From Cryptomeria japonica (Eukaryota; Streptophyta; Pinopsida; Cupressales; Cupressaceae), in NCBI RefSeq assembly GCF_030272615.1, contig NC_081408.1, positions 339,792,793 to 339,856,792 of the forward strand: 64,000 bases of DNA, given 5' to 3'. The translations under genes were made by a program, and so were the position numbers. Each line of letters begins with the position of its first letter. Within the stretch, counting starts at the first letter, position 1. Shown in pieces: positions 32,710 through 45,000 of this stretch. The notes beneath the pieces are model-generated. The model did not search any database and was not told the origin of the DNA. It worked only from the letters and a program-made list of their open reading frames with translations.

Positions 32710-35410
32710 CTAAACTTGTGGTGGATCATCAAAATCAAGCCTCTTCGAGGTAGTATGCAGCTCTATAGATGGCCACAAAACCACAATTCAAAAGCCAAGT
32801 TAGAATTCTTTTGTATAAAATATTTCACAATTAACAACATAACTATGAATTTAACTATAATTCGTTTGCAATTGAAATGTAGATTACCTCATCGGCTAAT
32901 CTAGGAGCTAATGTCTTCGCTCTCCTCTCCTTGTCACTCTTAGGAGTTTTCTTGAAGACATACTTAAAAGGATCCACATTATGGCCGTACCATGAAGGGG
33001 TCTATTGTAGATTAAATGTACAATTAATACAATGTACTAACATAAATATATCAAAAACACTTAAAAGCTATAATATAGAGAACAATTATGTACCCGTTCT
33101 TGAGATACTTCTCCAATGGACTGAGGATGGCTCACCATCAATGGAGAAACTATTTCTATTAACTATAAAAAAAATGACCAAAGATTAAATACAATTAGTA
33201 TAATGATAAATATTGTAGGTTAAAAACAATTAATGTAATATATCAAACAAAATTGTACTGGATCCTAAGATGCTTCTCCAGTGCATGGAGGAGGGCTTGC
33301 CATTGATGAAACAGTTATGGATATTTCCTATATGAAAAAATTATAAGATTATAATATATCAAAAGTTCACATGTATGTGTGCATATAATCATGAAATCAA
33401 GAAAATAAAGTAGAGATACATACCTCCGCCTTGTCTTGATCCATGGGAGAATTAGGTGCATTCAACAAATCCACATAGCTTAATGGACATTGTAAATGTA
33501 AAATAGACAAAAAACACTAATCAATCTACAAACCCCAACTAATACTTGATTTCAACATTTTCAAACAATTGTACAACTAAAAATGTGCTCAATTACCTTC
33601 TTCCCATGTTTTGGCGTCTTGAAGCAATTCTTTTTCTTAGGACAACGCCTAGACGTGGAGGGGGTACCCTAAAAAAACAAAATTAACATGAGATACTAGT
33701 ATAGATAATATATTAAACACAATTTAAAAAATTTAAAATTAAATGACTTTCATATTCCATCAAAACATAAAATAAAAAGGGTTGTACAAAATATGATACC
33801 GTATAGCCTTGTAGGCCAAAATTGATCGCTGAGAGTGTGATGCCATCAATCTAGGACATTTGGTCCCTTGTCAACACCTACAAACCAAAAATTGGACCAA
33901 GCTTTAAAGATAGTTAGTATATCTTGTAATAGTTTTGAATTCAATGTGTACTATTCTATTTTAACATGTTACAAAATTTATACCTCGGGCATCCAAGTTG
34001 CAACTGTAGTAACTAAGGGAGGAGTCTGGGATACCGCTACTGCATCTTGAAATGCATTTTATTTGTCTCAATTTCAATCAATGTATAAATAAAAATTCAT
34101 TTATGTAATTATAAATTTAAAGTGACTGATAAATAAAATGCTATGAATTCAAATCAACACGTGTCTGTTGTTGATGGGAACCACCATGTCCATCAACTCA
34201 TTTGTCAGTGTGAAATCCTTAGTCATGAGGGCCTGACATCTACTCCCACAAATCATGCTTGAATGAGATGTGGATCCATCTACAACACCCACATCATCTA
34301 TTCCCAACCATATCCCCGAGCAACTGACACACATATGTTAAATGGGCTCTTTGTTGCCACATGGAGCAACTAATGGTTCAACATCTAGTACAATAGGGTG
34401 TGCTAACGATGTACCATGATGGATGATGCTACCAGTCTATGTTGTGGCTACCTGAAGAGTCTATAGCTCCATCGACTCTTCTAGCTCTACTAGGATAACT
34501 TGATGCACCTTGGGTTTGGGTGCTAGGGGGCGATGAAACTCCTAGGCTAATCGCCTACAAGCTCTAGGTCTATCTTGGGCATACTCACCACCTCTACCAT
34601 GGAACTTTCTCATGTCAAAATAGTTTGGCCGCACATTGAGCACAAACTCACAGTATACTTTTCTCAAAAATACAATGGCACCTCATAATTATTACAAGGT
34701 GGATCATCAAAGACCATCCACCACCTCTGCCAAAAAAATTTATTCATTTGCACATTGGTACACCAATGTATGGGAAACCTCTTTGCATTAAGAGGTAATG
34801 ACTAACTAGTTTTAGGATCAACAAAAATGGCACATATTTCTTGTTTACTAATATTTTTGATTTTGACTCCCTCATATGATAACCCATCAACATAGTATTG
34901 ATGATAGCTATCCCTAAAGTTTCCTCATTTGGTAATTTGTGTGGAAACAACTATGGCACCACTAGCTAATGTTTCTAGGCTAGTGGAGAGGAATTTATGA
35001 TGCTCAAGTTCGGATGTTTTTAATTTATCAACCAGTCTACTAATTTTAGACGCATTTTTCCCTAACTGATTAATTAATTGTTCTTGTGTTTCAGGTGTGC
35101 GGTCAAAAAGAGGAATTGGGGGTGTATCTTGTGGGTTTTTAGGAGGTGGATTTTTTTGTTCTTGTTGTGGACTAGAAGAATCTATTTTTTGAATCAAAAA
35201 GTGAAAAAACCTAATCAAAATTAATGAAATTAAATTCAAAACGTAAAACAAATTGAAAAAACAAGAAAGAAAGACAAAAATTAACAAAAACTAACCTTGA
35301 TCCACAGTGTCTCCACGAGAAATGTGGAACCCCATTCGCGGTTTGGAGGAGAAATATGGCACCTTGTTTGCGGTTTGGCGGAGAAAATGAAGAAAAATCA
35401 TGGCTATCAT
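32710..35410 (-). CDS. Multi-exon accessory gene of the DNA transposon, function unknown
   Basis: On the minus strand, convergent with the transposase. Exon 1 is 35,410-35,296 (ATG at 35,408-35,410; MIAMIFLHFLRQTANK), ending GAT CAA G before GTTAGT. Exon 2 starts at 35,181 after AATAG, in matching phase: DSSSPQQEQKNPPPKNPQDT, then a helical stretch RLVDKLKTSELEHHKFLSTS. Later exons with GT/AG borders include about 33,876-33,803, 33,669-33,599 (SRRCPKKKNCFKTPKHGKK, basic), 33,480-33,422, 33,162-33,094, 33,001-32,888 (TPSWYGHNVDPFKYVFKK) and the last, 32,760-32,710 (LHTTSKRLDFDDPP, stop TAG). The middle (34,930-34,150) is damaged, with several stops and shifts. It may be an accessory DNA-binding factor, but no domain was recognised; probably now a pseudogene. 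Confidence 0.5.
33260..33329 (-). pseudogene. Duplicated exon inside accessory gene
   Basis: Reads EISITVSSMASPPPCTGEAS then a stop. It is clearly related to the neighbouring exon 33,162-33,094 (EIVSPLMVSHPQSIGEVSQE). It has lost its GT donor, so the downstream copy is probably the one spliced. Confidence 0.5.
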
Positions 35411-35634
35411 GGGAGAATAAGACCCAGTTTTTTTTTAAAAAACTTTTTTTGACAGGTACTGCGTACACGGTCTTTTAGGGTTTATTAGCATGTATGTGCT
35501 CAATTTCCTATTAGTAGCATGTACATGCTCATTTTCCTAAAGGTAGCACATATGCACTACCTTTTCTATGCTTGGGAACATTGGACCTGAGCGCATAAGT
35601 GGTGATTTCAAATTTGTTTTTCCATGTTTTTTTG

Positions 35635-35676
35635 GGTGGTGTCCACTTTTTGACCACCATCTTTGTGCACTTACCC
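35635..35676 (-). repeat. Right terminal inverted repeat
   Basis: Read leftwards from 35,676 it gives GGGTAAGTGCACAAAGATGG, TGGTC, five As, then GTGGACACC. Following bases AACA (35,677-35,680) copy those before the left end. Confidence 0.85.
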
Positions 35677-36650
35677 AACAACATCCAAGCAAACAAACAA
35701 CACTGAAAATTCCACATGTAGAGGAGAAGACAGAAAAGAGCTTGAAAGTGTTGATCCATTAATTAGAAAATCACCTGCCTCAAGAAAAAATAGGCTTTCA
35801 TAGCCTAAAGAGAGGGGTTTAGCCATGGCGCTCATAACCACCAAGGTGAAGCTAGCAAGAAGAACAACTTCCACCTATAGAACAAAGTCCAACAACTTAA
35901 GAAAAAACACATTTCTCTTAGCTAGAGAAAAGGGTTTTCGCAAGCCCCCATAACCTAAAGATCTAGTAGAAAGGTCTCCTCTAAAACCCCAACAGTCCAA
36001 AAAAAGGACAACAACAAGCATCTACTAGCACCACCTAGACAACACAAAGAGGTCGTACCAATAGAATCTGCAAACAAAAGAAAGACTGGGCTGAAGAGGA
36101 CAACCCCTCAATAGATCTTCAACAAATATTGAGGGAGCAGAAAATGCTCCCTCCCTTAGGCCTTGAGCTAGAGTTTCAGAAAGAACATCTCCTCCTTGAT
36201 AGAAAAAAGAGTAGTGGGCAAAAAAACCCTAAGGCCCAAAATATTAGAAGCCTAAACATCAACAAGGAGAAGAGAAAAAGCACAAAAAGGGGCTTCCGCA
36301 GCCTCGAGATTGTCCTGGGACACTTCATTGCAGGGAATCCCAGAAACATAGTGGGGAGCCATCATCACCACAATCCACCAAACAACCAAATGATTTATGG
36401 ACAATGATAGGCAAAGCGTGGCTAGAAAACACCATTGCCCCTAAACCCTCACAACACCCTCTCTGGTCTAAAAACCCCACCCACTCCACCAAGGCACTAA
36501 GTAGGGAAAGGGGGAAAGGGATGGTAGCAAGATCGTGAAGGAACCCAAGCCATGTTGCCCACCATCTGGGTCGCCTTCATCTTCCTCCCCTGCAGCATCT
36601 CACACAACCCTAGCTGCCTCTGCCCCTTGTGTTTTCTCCATATTGATTTG
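35677..36650 (-). mobile_element. Retroelement F, 5' part (interrupted)
   Basis: On the minus strand a possible ORF opens near 36,640 with MEKTQGAEAARVV, then a stop and an acidic Gly-rich run (EEDEGDPDGGQHG). Beyond that no domain is recognised and stops are frequent. It is contiguous with 22,440-23,053 once the DNA transposon is removed. The whole would be about 1.6 kb. Family unclear. Confidence 0.4.
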
Positions 36651-37526
36651 ATTCATTGTAAATTATTATTAGTTAGAAACTTAGTAAATAAAAATATCTA
36701 AAATAAACATATAGTGCAATACTATCCATGCATTATATTATTATTATTATAAAGCTATTATTATTTTTTTAACTAATTCTTGAACGGTTCAATTGTTTTC
36801 ATATTTTAAAATCAAATAATCAGGTTTATTTTAGCATTATCTCTTCAATATTTTGGTTGTGATTTAGGTTTAGGCATAAATACAATGTTGTTCAAGGTTT
36901 TTTGTAACCATTTTTTTTTCTTAAATTATTCTACAAGTTTTTCTCCTGTGTTTGAATTTTCTAAATATACATACCTTAATTTTTTAAATACCATGGCTAT
37001 TACTATTCCATTTTTTGTTTCCTTTTCCTTTTCAATTTTTTTTAAATTTTGATATCTCCATGAAAAATAATTAAGGCTTCTTGGGTTTTACTTTCTCATA
37101 TTTTTTTTATTTGTATCAATATTCAATGCCTCTTGATGTATGTGATCTAGTTCCTTCTATGATTGGTTATCTATATTACTGTTCACATGTATGTATAAGA
37201 GAAAAATATACATATTAAAATTTACATTGTATAAATTTTTCATTTAATTTTGTATCCATTTTTAAATTAAAAAATTACTAGAGTTAAATATTAGCAAACA
37301 ATGAAATCTTGTGTCAAATGTGTTATTCTATTAGCCTTAGCATTATTTGATTACACATATTCCCAAATTCAAATCATAATTACCAATTTTTACACTTCCA
37401 TTCATTTAAATTTTATTGCACCTCCAATATGTAAATATTTGTTTTGTGCACAAACATAAATGTTCTATTACCCTAACTTAATATTATTGTTGCTCTTCTC
37501 TATGTATAGTTTTAGTTAGGTTAATG
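36651..37526. other. AT-rich intergenic DNA
   Basis: A/T-rich with poly-T runs; nothing recognised on either strand. Confidence 0.5.
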
Positions 37527-39284
37527 TTTTTGATAGAGATAAACAGGTTTTGAAGGGACTTGAAACCCAAAGTTTTACACGTCAAGGCAAGCATCCAAAA
37601 ATACATTAACCATAAGCAAAATAGGGGAAAAACCCCACAAAAAACTAACACTAAAAAACAAATGAAAAGTCTACAAAAAAACAAGAAAAGGCACTCAATT
37701 GAGAGAGTGGACCAATTCAGTATTCTTCTGAATAATCTTCTTGTTGATTTTCTCCAGATCCTCCATGATGAATTTGGAAGTACCCCGGTCTTGGCTCTAG
37801 CTCTTCGTCCTAGTATAGGGACTTGAACTTGTATTCCTTTTAGCAACACTCTGGCCACCCTCTGAAGCATTATTTTTTCCCAAAGAAGGAATTCTGGCTA
37901 TGGGTTTGGTTTTGTAGTTGACCATCATGGCATTTATTTTCTCCAAACCTTCAATACTTTTACTCATCGCCTCCCTACTAATATCCACCAGATTATTCAG
38001 GCTGCCTTTGATGTCATTCACATACTCTTCCATCTTTTCAATTCTACACTCATGGAAGATCTTCATACTTTCAACATCCTAAGAAACCTTTTCAATCATA
38101 GTTATGATCTTCTCAGTTTTACTAGGCCTAGGTGACTCTATGAAAGTGTCAACAATTCCCTTAATCTGATCCTCTAGGGTTCCAATTTCCTTATCCACCC
38201 ATTTCTAGCAATTCTCTTGGGCTCTAGTGACCTCCAAAATCAAGTCTTCCAACACCTTCTCCCCTTTTTTATCACCTTCCTTCTCCTTATTTACCATCCC
38301 CTGTTTCTCGTTATCCACATTGATGGGGATATCTAACCTAATCTCGTTGTCCCTATCTTTGGACCCACTTGACTTGGTCAATTTCATTTTCTTCTTTATG
38401 GGGGTCTCTAGGTCTTGCATTTACTTGCTAGTGGATTTAAATTTGCTTGCCACCAACCGTAGAGGATTGGGTTTTTAGCTACTATTAGTTCCCAGGGTCA
38501 CCAAAGTCTCCCCTTCTTTCTTCAGTCTATAGTCAGGGTCCTTTGAATCCTTGATATCATATCAATACATGATAGTGCTACCCTTATACTCTTCAATCTT
38601 CATGTCAGAAACAAACTGCACCTGAGGTTTAGAGGAATAAATGTGGTTTTATCCATGGGGGAGGGTTTCACTTCATGATCTTGGTCATACTTCATGATTA
38701 ACATAGTAAGCCCTTCATGAAGGACCAGATTATTTGGGTTCTTAGCATGTTTGGCTAAATTGTTATCTAAGGATGAAACCAAGTAGAAGGGGATGGATAT
38801 AATTTTACCATGCCTAAAATGGTTTAAGATTGTCAAATATAGGAGAAAATACTAGCATATCTACAATAAAGGGTGATGTACCTCATGATTAATTCCACCA
38901 TGTTCTCCTAAAGGGAATTTAGTTCTTTCCTGTTGTAGCCATTGTTCGCCATTTTAGAAACCCTTCATCATTCCAATTCCTTGTCAAGAAAAGCAGTGAT
39001 GCCCTTCTCCCCCATTTTCCTCTTCGGTAAAATTTATTTCCCTCCATAGAAAAACTACTAACAATGGCAACCAAGGTTTCCACAACATGAAATTCTGCCC
39101 CAAAAGCAGCTAACACACCCTTGTTCCAACCTTTGACAAAGATTTCAGTAATTAGGGAAGAGTTACCATGAAGTCTCTCGAGATAGGGGACCATCCCACC
39201 ATAAAAAATTTCCTCCCAAACCTCCTTATTATTCTGCCACTTATCATAAGTCATGGGTTCATGCCTATTCTTGTCACCACCCAT
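37527..39284 (-). pseudogene. MGG-ORF copy A2 with its 3' end
   Basis: The ATG at 39,282-39,284 opens MGGDKNRHEPMTYDKW. Order of parts: IFVKGWNKGVLAAFG; MEGNKFYRR then a frameshift; LNHFRHGKIISIPFYLVSSL (38,836 on), which aligns with copy B1's LNHFRYKDKISLPYYLFCAL; VLHEGLTMLIM; basic linker KKKMKLTKSSGSKDRDN; coiled coil MKIFHECRIEKMEEYVNDIK (38,066) and IEGLEKINAMM. After a frameshift it ends KFIMEDLEKINKKIIQKNTE and a TGA near 37,697. The 3' end reads TTTCAAGTCCCTTCAAAACC and stops near 37,527. About 530 codons. Unlike copy A1, it keeps the middle 362 bp. Confidence 0.75.
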
Positions 39285-39433
39285 TATGTTTCTCAGGCAA
39301 TCTAGTCAACTATACTTGAGATGTAAAACCAAGATAAGCCCAAACCAAAAACAGGGTGAGCTGAAGTTTCTAGAGCTTCTCAAAGTAGTAATAATTTGAA
39401 TTACAATCCAAATGGCTCGCATCGCATCATAAT

Positions 39434-41012
39434 TGGTGTAGGGGCAATTGGACATATGTCTAATTCATTTTTTACATGTGTCTACACCATTTTAATTCAT
39501 GGTTATGCTTTGGAATAAAATGTGTGATGTGTGTGTTTGAAGGCCTATTGATTATGTCTAGACAGTGTAATAAGCCCTAAGGCTTCAAGGTGTGTCAACT
39601 TGGTCAAAGGCCTTGTATGGGAATTTTATTTGTGTTTTTGGTGTTTAGGGGTCTAATATTTGTGGTGTGCTCATTCTTGACATTTGGTGTGAAGGAAAGA
39701 TCGAATTTTATCAAGTGGACAAAAGTTGCAATATTGTCTTAAGCAACTTTTTTTTTAAGATTTTGAAATATTGTTATCCCGATGGTTGGTTGTTTGATTG
39801 TATGCATTGCGGGTGGTTGGAGGAATTAATTGGCACAAAATAAGCCTAGGGAAATGATGCCACCTAGCTAGAAGTGAACTTGAATGAAATTCTTGTCTTC
39901 AAAACAAACTATTGTTGCAATTTCCTATATTCTTTATCGAGTTTTCTATTCTTGTATAGATTTGTATGAATGGTGGGCATGAAATAAACATTGGAAAAGT
40001 TGAAGAAGAGGTTCACCTTTCATTTGGATTTGGTTTGAGGTCTTAAGGCCTTTGGGTTTGGGAGAAACTTAATTTTCTTTCTCACTAGGCTGAGAAACCC
40101 TCAAAACAAGGGTTTGGATGCAAACAGAGACACAAATCAACATTTCTCTATGGGATCGGTTTGATACCTTACGAAATGTTGATTTGATATGTATACTAAA
40201 TGTTCCTGGTGGTTTTGGATAAATGAAGTGTCATTTGCTATTCTTAAGATGATGCCCTAGGCTTGACATTTCTCATGTGGCAAGCCTATGGAGTAGAAGA
40301 AGGGGATCAAAACCTTGGATAACAGACAAAATGATGAACAAAACTAGCATGAGGAGGACCCTTGGACATGTAAAAACCCTTGAAAAGTGTTAAACCTTCC
40401 CTTCTTTTTGACTGGTGAATTTTTTATGAGCCTAATTCCCAGTACCGGCCAGAAGAGCCTAAATAGGGCCAGTAGGGTTTGACCATCCATACACGAAACC
40501 CAGATGCCAAAGTGTGAAATCCTTTAGGGTATGAAAAAGGGTATCTAAATATATAATTTTCTCTAGGTGTTGTTCAGAGAATTTCGAAGTGACTGTGCAA
40601 AAACTACAAGAGGGGGCATAATTGCTTATAGCCCTCACTAGGTCTCTTAAGGACAAAAATGCTTTTGGGGTGTTGTAGAACTTGATTAAGAGGTCTAGAT
40701 GAATATAAATACCTTTATCTCACATTGGTTTCCATCCACACATGTCATATTTCACCATTTGAGAAAAGATCCAATTTTTTGGGATTTGGAGTTGTTAGGT
40801 GTCCTTGGTTGAAGGGTTGAAACCTTAGGAGTATGACACTTCTTGTCAGTTGTGAGTTGCCCTAAGTGGAGAGATCATTGGGAAGGATCTAGGGAAAAAA
40901 CTTGAAACCTTGGGAAGTTTTAATACATTGGTCCATTGGAAGGTACCAAGTGAAGACCCTTGAGAGTGAAAAACCAATCAAGTGGTATAACAACACCGAA
41001 CCCTATGCATCA
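39434..41012 (+). repeat. 5' LTR of gypsy element, unit 2
   Basis: 1,579 bp, TGGTGTAGGGG to ATGCATCA. It retains the roughly 84 bp missing from the unit 1 5' LTR (39,728-39,812 region). Confidence 0.92.
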
Positions 41013-41015
41013 TAT

Positions 41016-41027
41016 TGGTATCAGAGC
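41016..41027 (+). promoter_or_regulatory. Primer binding site (initiator tRNA-Met), unit 2
   Basis: TGGTATCAGAGC, three bases after the 5' LTR; identical to unit 1. Confidence 0.9.
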
Positions 41028-41086
41028 CAATACTTGGGGTGGAATAATGTATGTCAGACGTAGAAGGTGGAGAAGATGCCGACACA

Positions 41087-42080
41087 ATGCCTCCTAAGGA
41101 AATGATCCCTGAGGCCATCAAGAAGATACTAGAGGAGTTTCTTGTTGAGAAACTCAAAGAGACCGAATAGTCCAAAGGAAAGGACAAATCATGGGATGAT
41201 GACTCAAAGGAAGAGAAAGAGGATGAGAAGTAGGAGGCGATTTCCAAAGAGGCTTAAAAGATGGACCCTGATCAAAATATGTTATTGGATGCTTTAAAGT
41301 CAGTAAATGAAGACAATATAGAGAGTTTACCTGCCTACAGTGGTAGCTTGAATGGAGAAGAGGTGCTTGATTGGATAGAAGCACTCGAGAACTACTTTGA
41401 GTACAAAGAAGTTCCTGAGGAAAAGAGAGTGAGTTTGGCAAAGTATAGACTCAAGGGGTCACCCTTGTTGTGGTGGACAATGCTGCAAGAAGAAAGGATG
41501 AATGGAGGGAAGAAGAAGATATCATCTTGTGAGAGGATGAAGAACACAATCAAGAGCTAATTCCTACCAATAGACTATGAAGTGTAGATGTACAATAAGT
41601 TACAAAACCTCAGACAGAGAGAGTTGTATGTGAATGCATATACTGAAGAATTTAACAAACTGTCTTAGATCAAGGAAGCATGAAGATGAGGTAGAGAAGG
41701 TGGCTAGATACTTGAATGGGCTAAGACAAAACATAAAAGATGAGATAAGAATCTTAGCTCCAGACACCATACACAAGTGTTTCCAATTCGCATTGAGAGT
41801 GGAAGTAAGATAAAGACGAGAGAAGAGAAAAAAAAAAAGGAAGGGGTGGCCGAAATTTCAAAAGTAGAGGTGGCTATGGAGGAAGAAATAATCCTTTTAA
41901 AAGTGGTAATTCTAACTAGCAAGAATCCAATGGAGAGCTCAACAATAAGAATGGAGGCTTTAGAGGAGGAAGAAGACCTTTTGGTAGGGGTAGACAAGGA
42001 GGTCAAGGAAGTGGTCCTGGTGTCCTCACCGGCAAGTGCTATAATTGCAACCAAGTGGGTCATACCATGAGTAGAGGCCT
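41087..42080 (+). pseudogene. gag: gag of gypsy element, unit 2
   Basis: The ATG at 41,087 opens MPPKEMIPEAIKKILEEFLV in frame with the rest, so this copy shows the likely native start. It contains the gag region (EVLDWIEALENYFEYKEVPE; LKGSPLLWWTM, where unit 1 has lost one Trp) and the zinc knuckle CYNCNQVGHTMSRG at about 42,037-42,078 with its last Cys replaced by Gly. TAG stops occur at 41,168, 41,231 and 41,558, and a TAA at 41,255. Some sites that are stops here are Gln codons in unit 1 and vice versa. Confidence 0.85.
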
Positions 42081-45000
42081 TGAGAAAGCTTCTAGTTCAC
42101 ATGGACTAGAAAGAAGGAACCAAATTGTACAAGAGGATGATGGTCAAAGTGTCAATTATCCCATGGGAAATGCAGGCCCTACCTTGGATGGAGAGAGATT
42201 CATGATAAGGAGGACATTATTGAAGGTACCTCAACACAAGGAACCACTGCAAAGAAAGTCCCTCTTCAAGATTACATGCAAGTCATATGGTAAGGTTTGT
42301 AAGGTAACTGTTAATTCTAGATCCATACATAATATTATTGCTTTGGAAATGGTAGAGAAGTTAAAATTGAAAAGGTTACCACACGTGAGTCCTTATAGAG
42401 TGTCTTGGCTTAACAAGGAGCATTATGTAGTAGTAGATGAACAAATTTCGGTGGATTTTGAAATGGGGGAATATAAGGATAGGATCTTGTCTCATATCCT
42501 TCATATGGATGTTTGTCACCTATTGTTTAGGCCACCCTTGGTAGTATGATGTCAAAGAACAACATGATGGGGAGAAGAATGTATATGTCATTACTAAGAA
42601 TGCTAGACAGTTTAGGATGGATCTGTTACCAGATCAAGGGGAAGACAAGATTGTTATCACAGATGTCATGTTTCTTAGTGGAAAGGAGTTTTTAGAGATC
42701 CTCAAGCAAGAAGAAACCCAAGGATATGCTTTAATTTTGCACCCAAAAGATGAGTCCAAGTAGGGAAATGCTGAGAAGGGGGAGATTCCAAGTGAAGTGC
42801 AAGCCATGTTGGATAGATATAAGGGAGTTGTAGCCAAAGACATGCCTGATAGCTTGCCTCCCATCAGAGAAATCAATCATTAAATTGATATAATCCCTGG
42901 TGTGACCTTCCATAATAAAGATGCCTACAAGATGACTCCTAGTCAGAATGAGGAGATAGCGAGACAAGTGCAAGAAATTTTAGATAAGGGAATGATTAAG
43001 AAGAGTTTGAGCCCATGTGTTGTACCCAGTGTGTTGGCAACAAAAAAAGATTGAACATGGAGGTTGTGCACCGATTCTAGAGCCATCAACAAGATCACAA
43101 TTACCTACCAGTTTCCTATGCCTAAGATTGAAGACCTAATGGACTATCTTGGAGGGTCATGCTGTTTTCCAAAGATTGATTTGAATTTAGGTTACCATCA
43201 AATCAGAATTATACTTGGTGATGAGTGGAAGACAATATTTAAAACCAATGAGGGCTTATATGAGTGGATGTTGATGCCATTTGGCCTCACAAATGCACCT
43301 AGTACCTTTATGCACCTAATGAATGAGGTTTTGGCTGAATTTATTGGTAAATTTTTTATTGTTTATCTTTATGACATCTTGGCATTTAGTAGGTCCACAA
43401 AGGAGAATTTGAAGCATTTGGATCAAGTTTTGAGGAAACTACATGAGGAGAAATTGGTAATCAATCTAGAGAAGTGTGAATTCATGAAAACCGAGCTGGA
43501 GTATCTAGGCTTTGTGGTTTCTAATGGATGTTTGAAATTAGATCCTTCTAAGGTTAATGCTATTGTCAATTGGCCTACACCTAGGATAGTAGGTTATGTT
43601 ACCTAGGAGCTTTCATGGATTGGCTTCTTTTTATACAAAATTCATCAAGGGTTTAGTCATGTTTGTGCTCCTATACTCGACACCATAAAAGGAGGAATCA
43701 AATGAAGGGTTGAATGGAAAGAGAAGGCATCCCAAAGATTTGATATTTTGAAGAGGAATGTTGCAAAACTTCCCACCTTGAGACTCCCTAACTTTGATCA
43801 ACTTTTTACGTTTGAATGCGATGCAAGCAAGCAAGCAATAGGCATAGTCCTTAGTCAAGAAGGACATCTGATGGCATTCTTTTCCAGAGAAGTTGAATTA
43901 GGCCAAATAAAGGTATTCAACATATGATTCAGAGATCTATGCAATGGTGGAAGTACTCAAAAAGTGGCATCATTACCTTCTTCCAAAGGAGTTCATTGTC
44001 TATACTGATAACCATGCATTGAGTTTTCTTAATGGGCAAGAGAAGTTGAATGAAAGGCACATCAAGTGGGTTGAACAACTCCAAACTTACACCTTTAAAA
44101 TCAAGCATAAGAAGGGTGTGTCTAATAAGGTTGCAAATGCTTTGAGTAGGAGAACCCTCATTATCCAAGAAATTAAGTTGCAAAGTGTTGGTGTTGATTC
44201 TCTTAAAGTCATGTACAAGGAGGATAATGATTTCAAGGATGCATATGATGTCTGTACTAATTTTTTTGGTTCTTTTCATGTTAAGTTTTTTGATTTTATG
44301 TTGCAGGATCGATTTCTCATCAAGGGGCATCAACTATGCATTCCTCAATTCTCTATGAGGGAGAATATCATTAGAGAGAAGCACAATGATAGTCTTGGAG
44401 GTCATTTTGGTTTGGACAAAACCTTAGAGAAGGTATCAAGGTTTTACTTTTGGCCTAAGATGAAAGCAGAGGTAAGAAGATTTATGGAGCATTGTCCTAC
44501 TTGTTAAAGGGAAAAATGTGTTTCAACTAATGCTGGATTGTATCAAACTTTACCAATTCCTACTAGGCCTTAGGGAAGTCTTAGTATGGATTTTGTACTT
44601 TGATTGCCCAAAACTCCTAGGGGTTTTGATAATGTGTTTGTAATTGTTGATAGGTTCAACAAGATGGTTCATTTTGTGCCATGTAAATGCATAAATTATG
44701 CATCTCATATTGTAGATCTATTTTTCAAAGAAGTTGAAAGGATACATGGTTTGCCTCTCAATATTGTCACTGATAGAGACTCCAGGTTTGTGGGTCATTT
44801 TGGGAGGACTCTCTAGAAGAAATCAGGTACAAATCTGTCATTTTATTTAGCATACTACCCTGAGGCTGATGGACAAACTGAGGTGGTTAATAGATCCCTT
44901 GGCAATCTCCTTAGATGCCTTACGAAGCATCATGGACAAAGCTGGGACTTGGTGATTGGACAAGCTAAATATGCATACAATAATTAAATGAATATAAGTA

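Larger units (their letters stand above)
23054..35676. mobile_element. Large DNA transposon with inverted termini (12.6 kb)
   Basis: The left end starts GGGTAAGTGCACAAAGATGG. The right end (35,676 reading leftwards) starts with the same 20 bases. Similarity continues with indels to GTGGACAC at 23,095-23,102 on the left and 35,637-35,644 on the right, so the inverted repeat is about 49/40 bp. Inside are a plus-strand DDE-like transposase (27,297-30,200), a smaller plus-strand ORF (24,526-24,855), a convergent multi-exon minus gene (35,410-32,710) and several tandem arrays. A candidate 4-bp AACA flanks it. It sits inside retroelement F, and neither end is shared with the flanking duplicated units. 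The superfamily is unassigned; Sola-type elements have 4-bp duplications and are worth testing. Confidence 0.8.
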
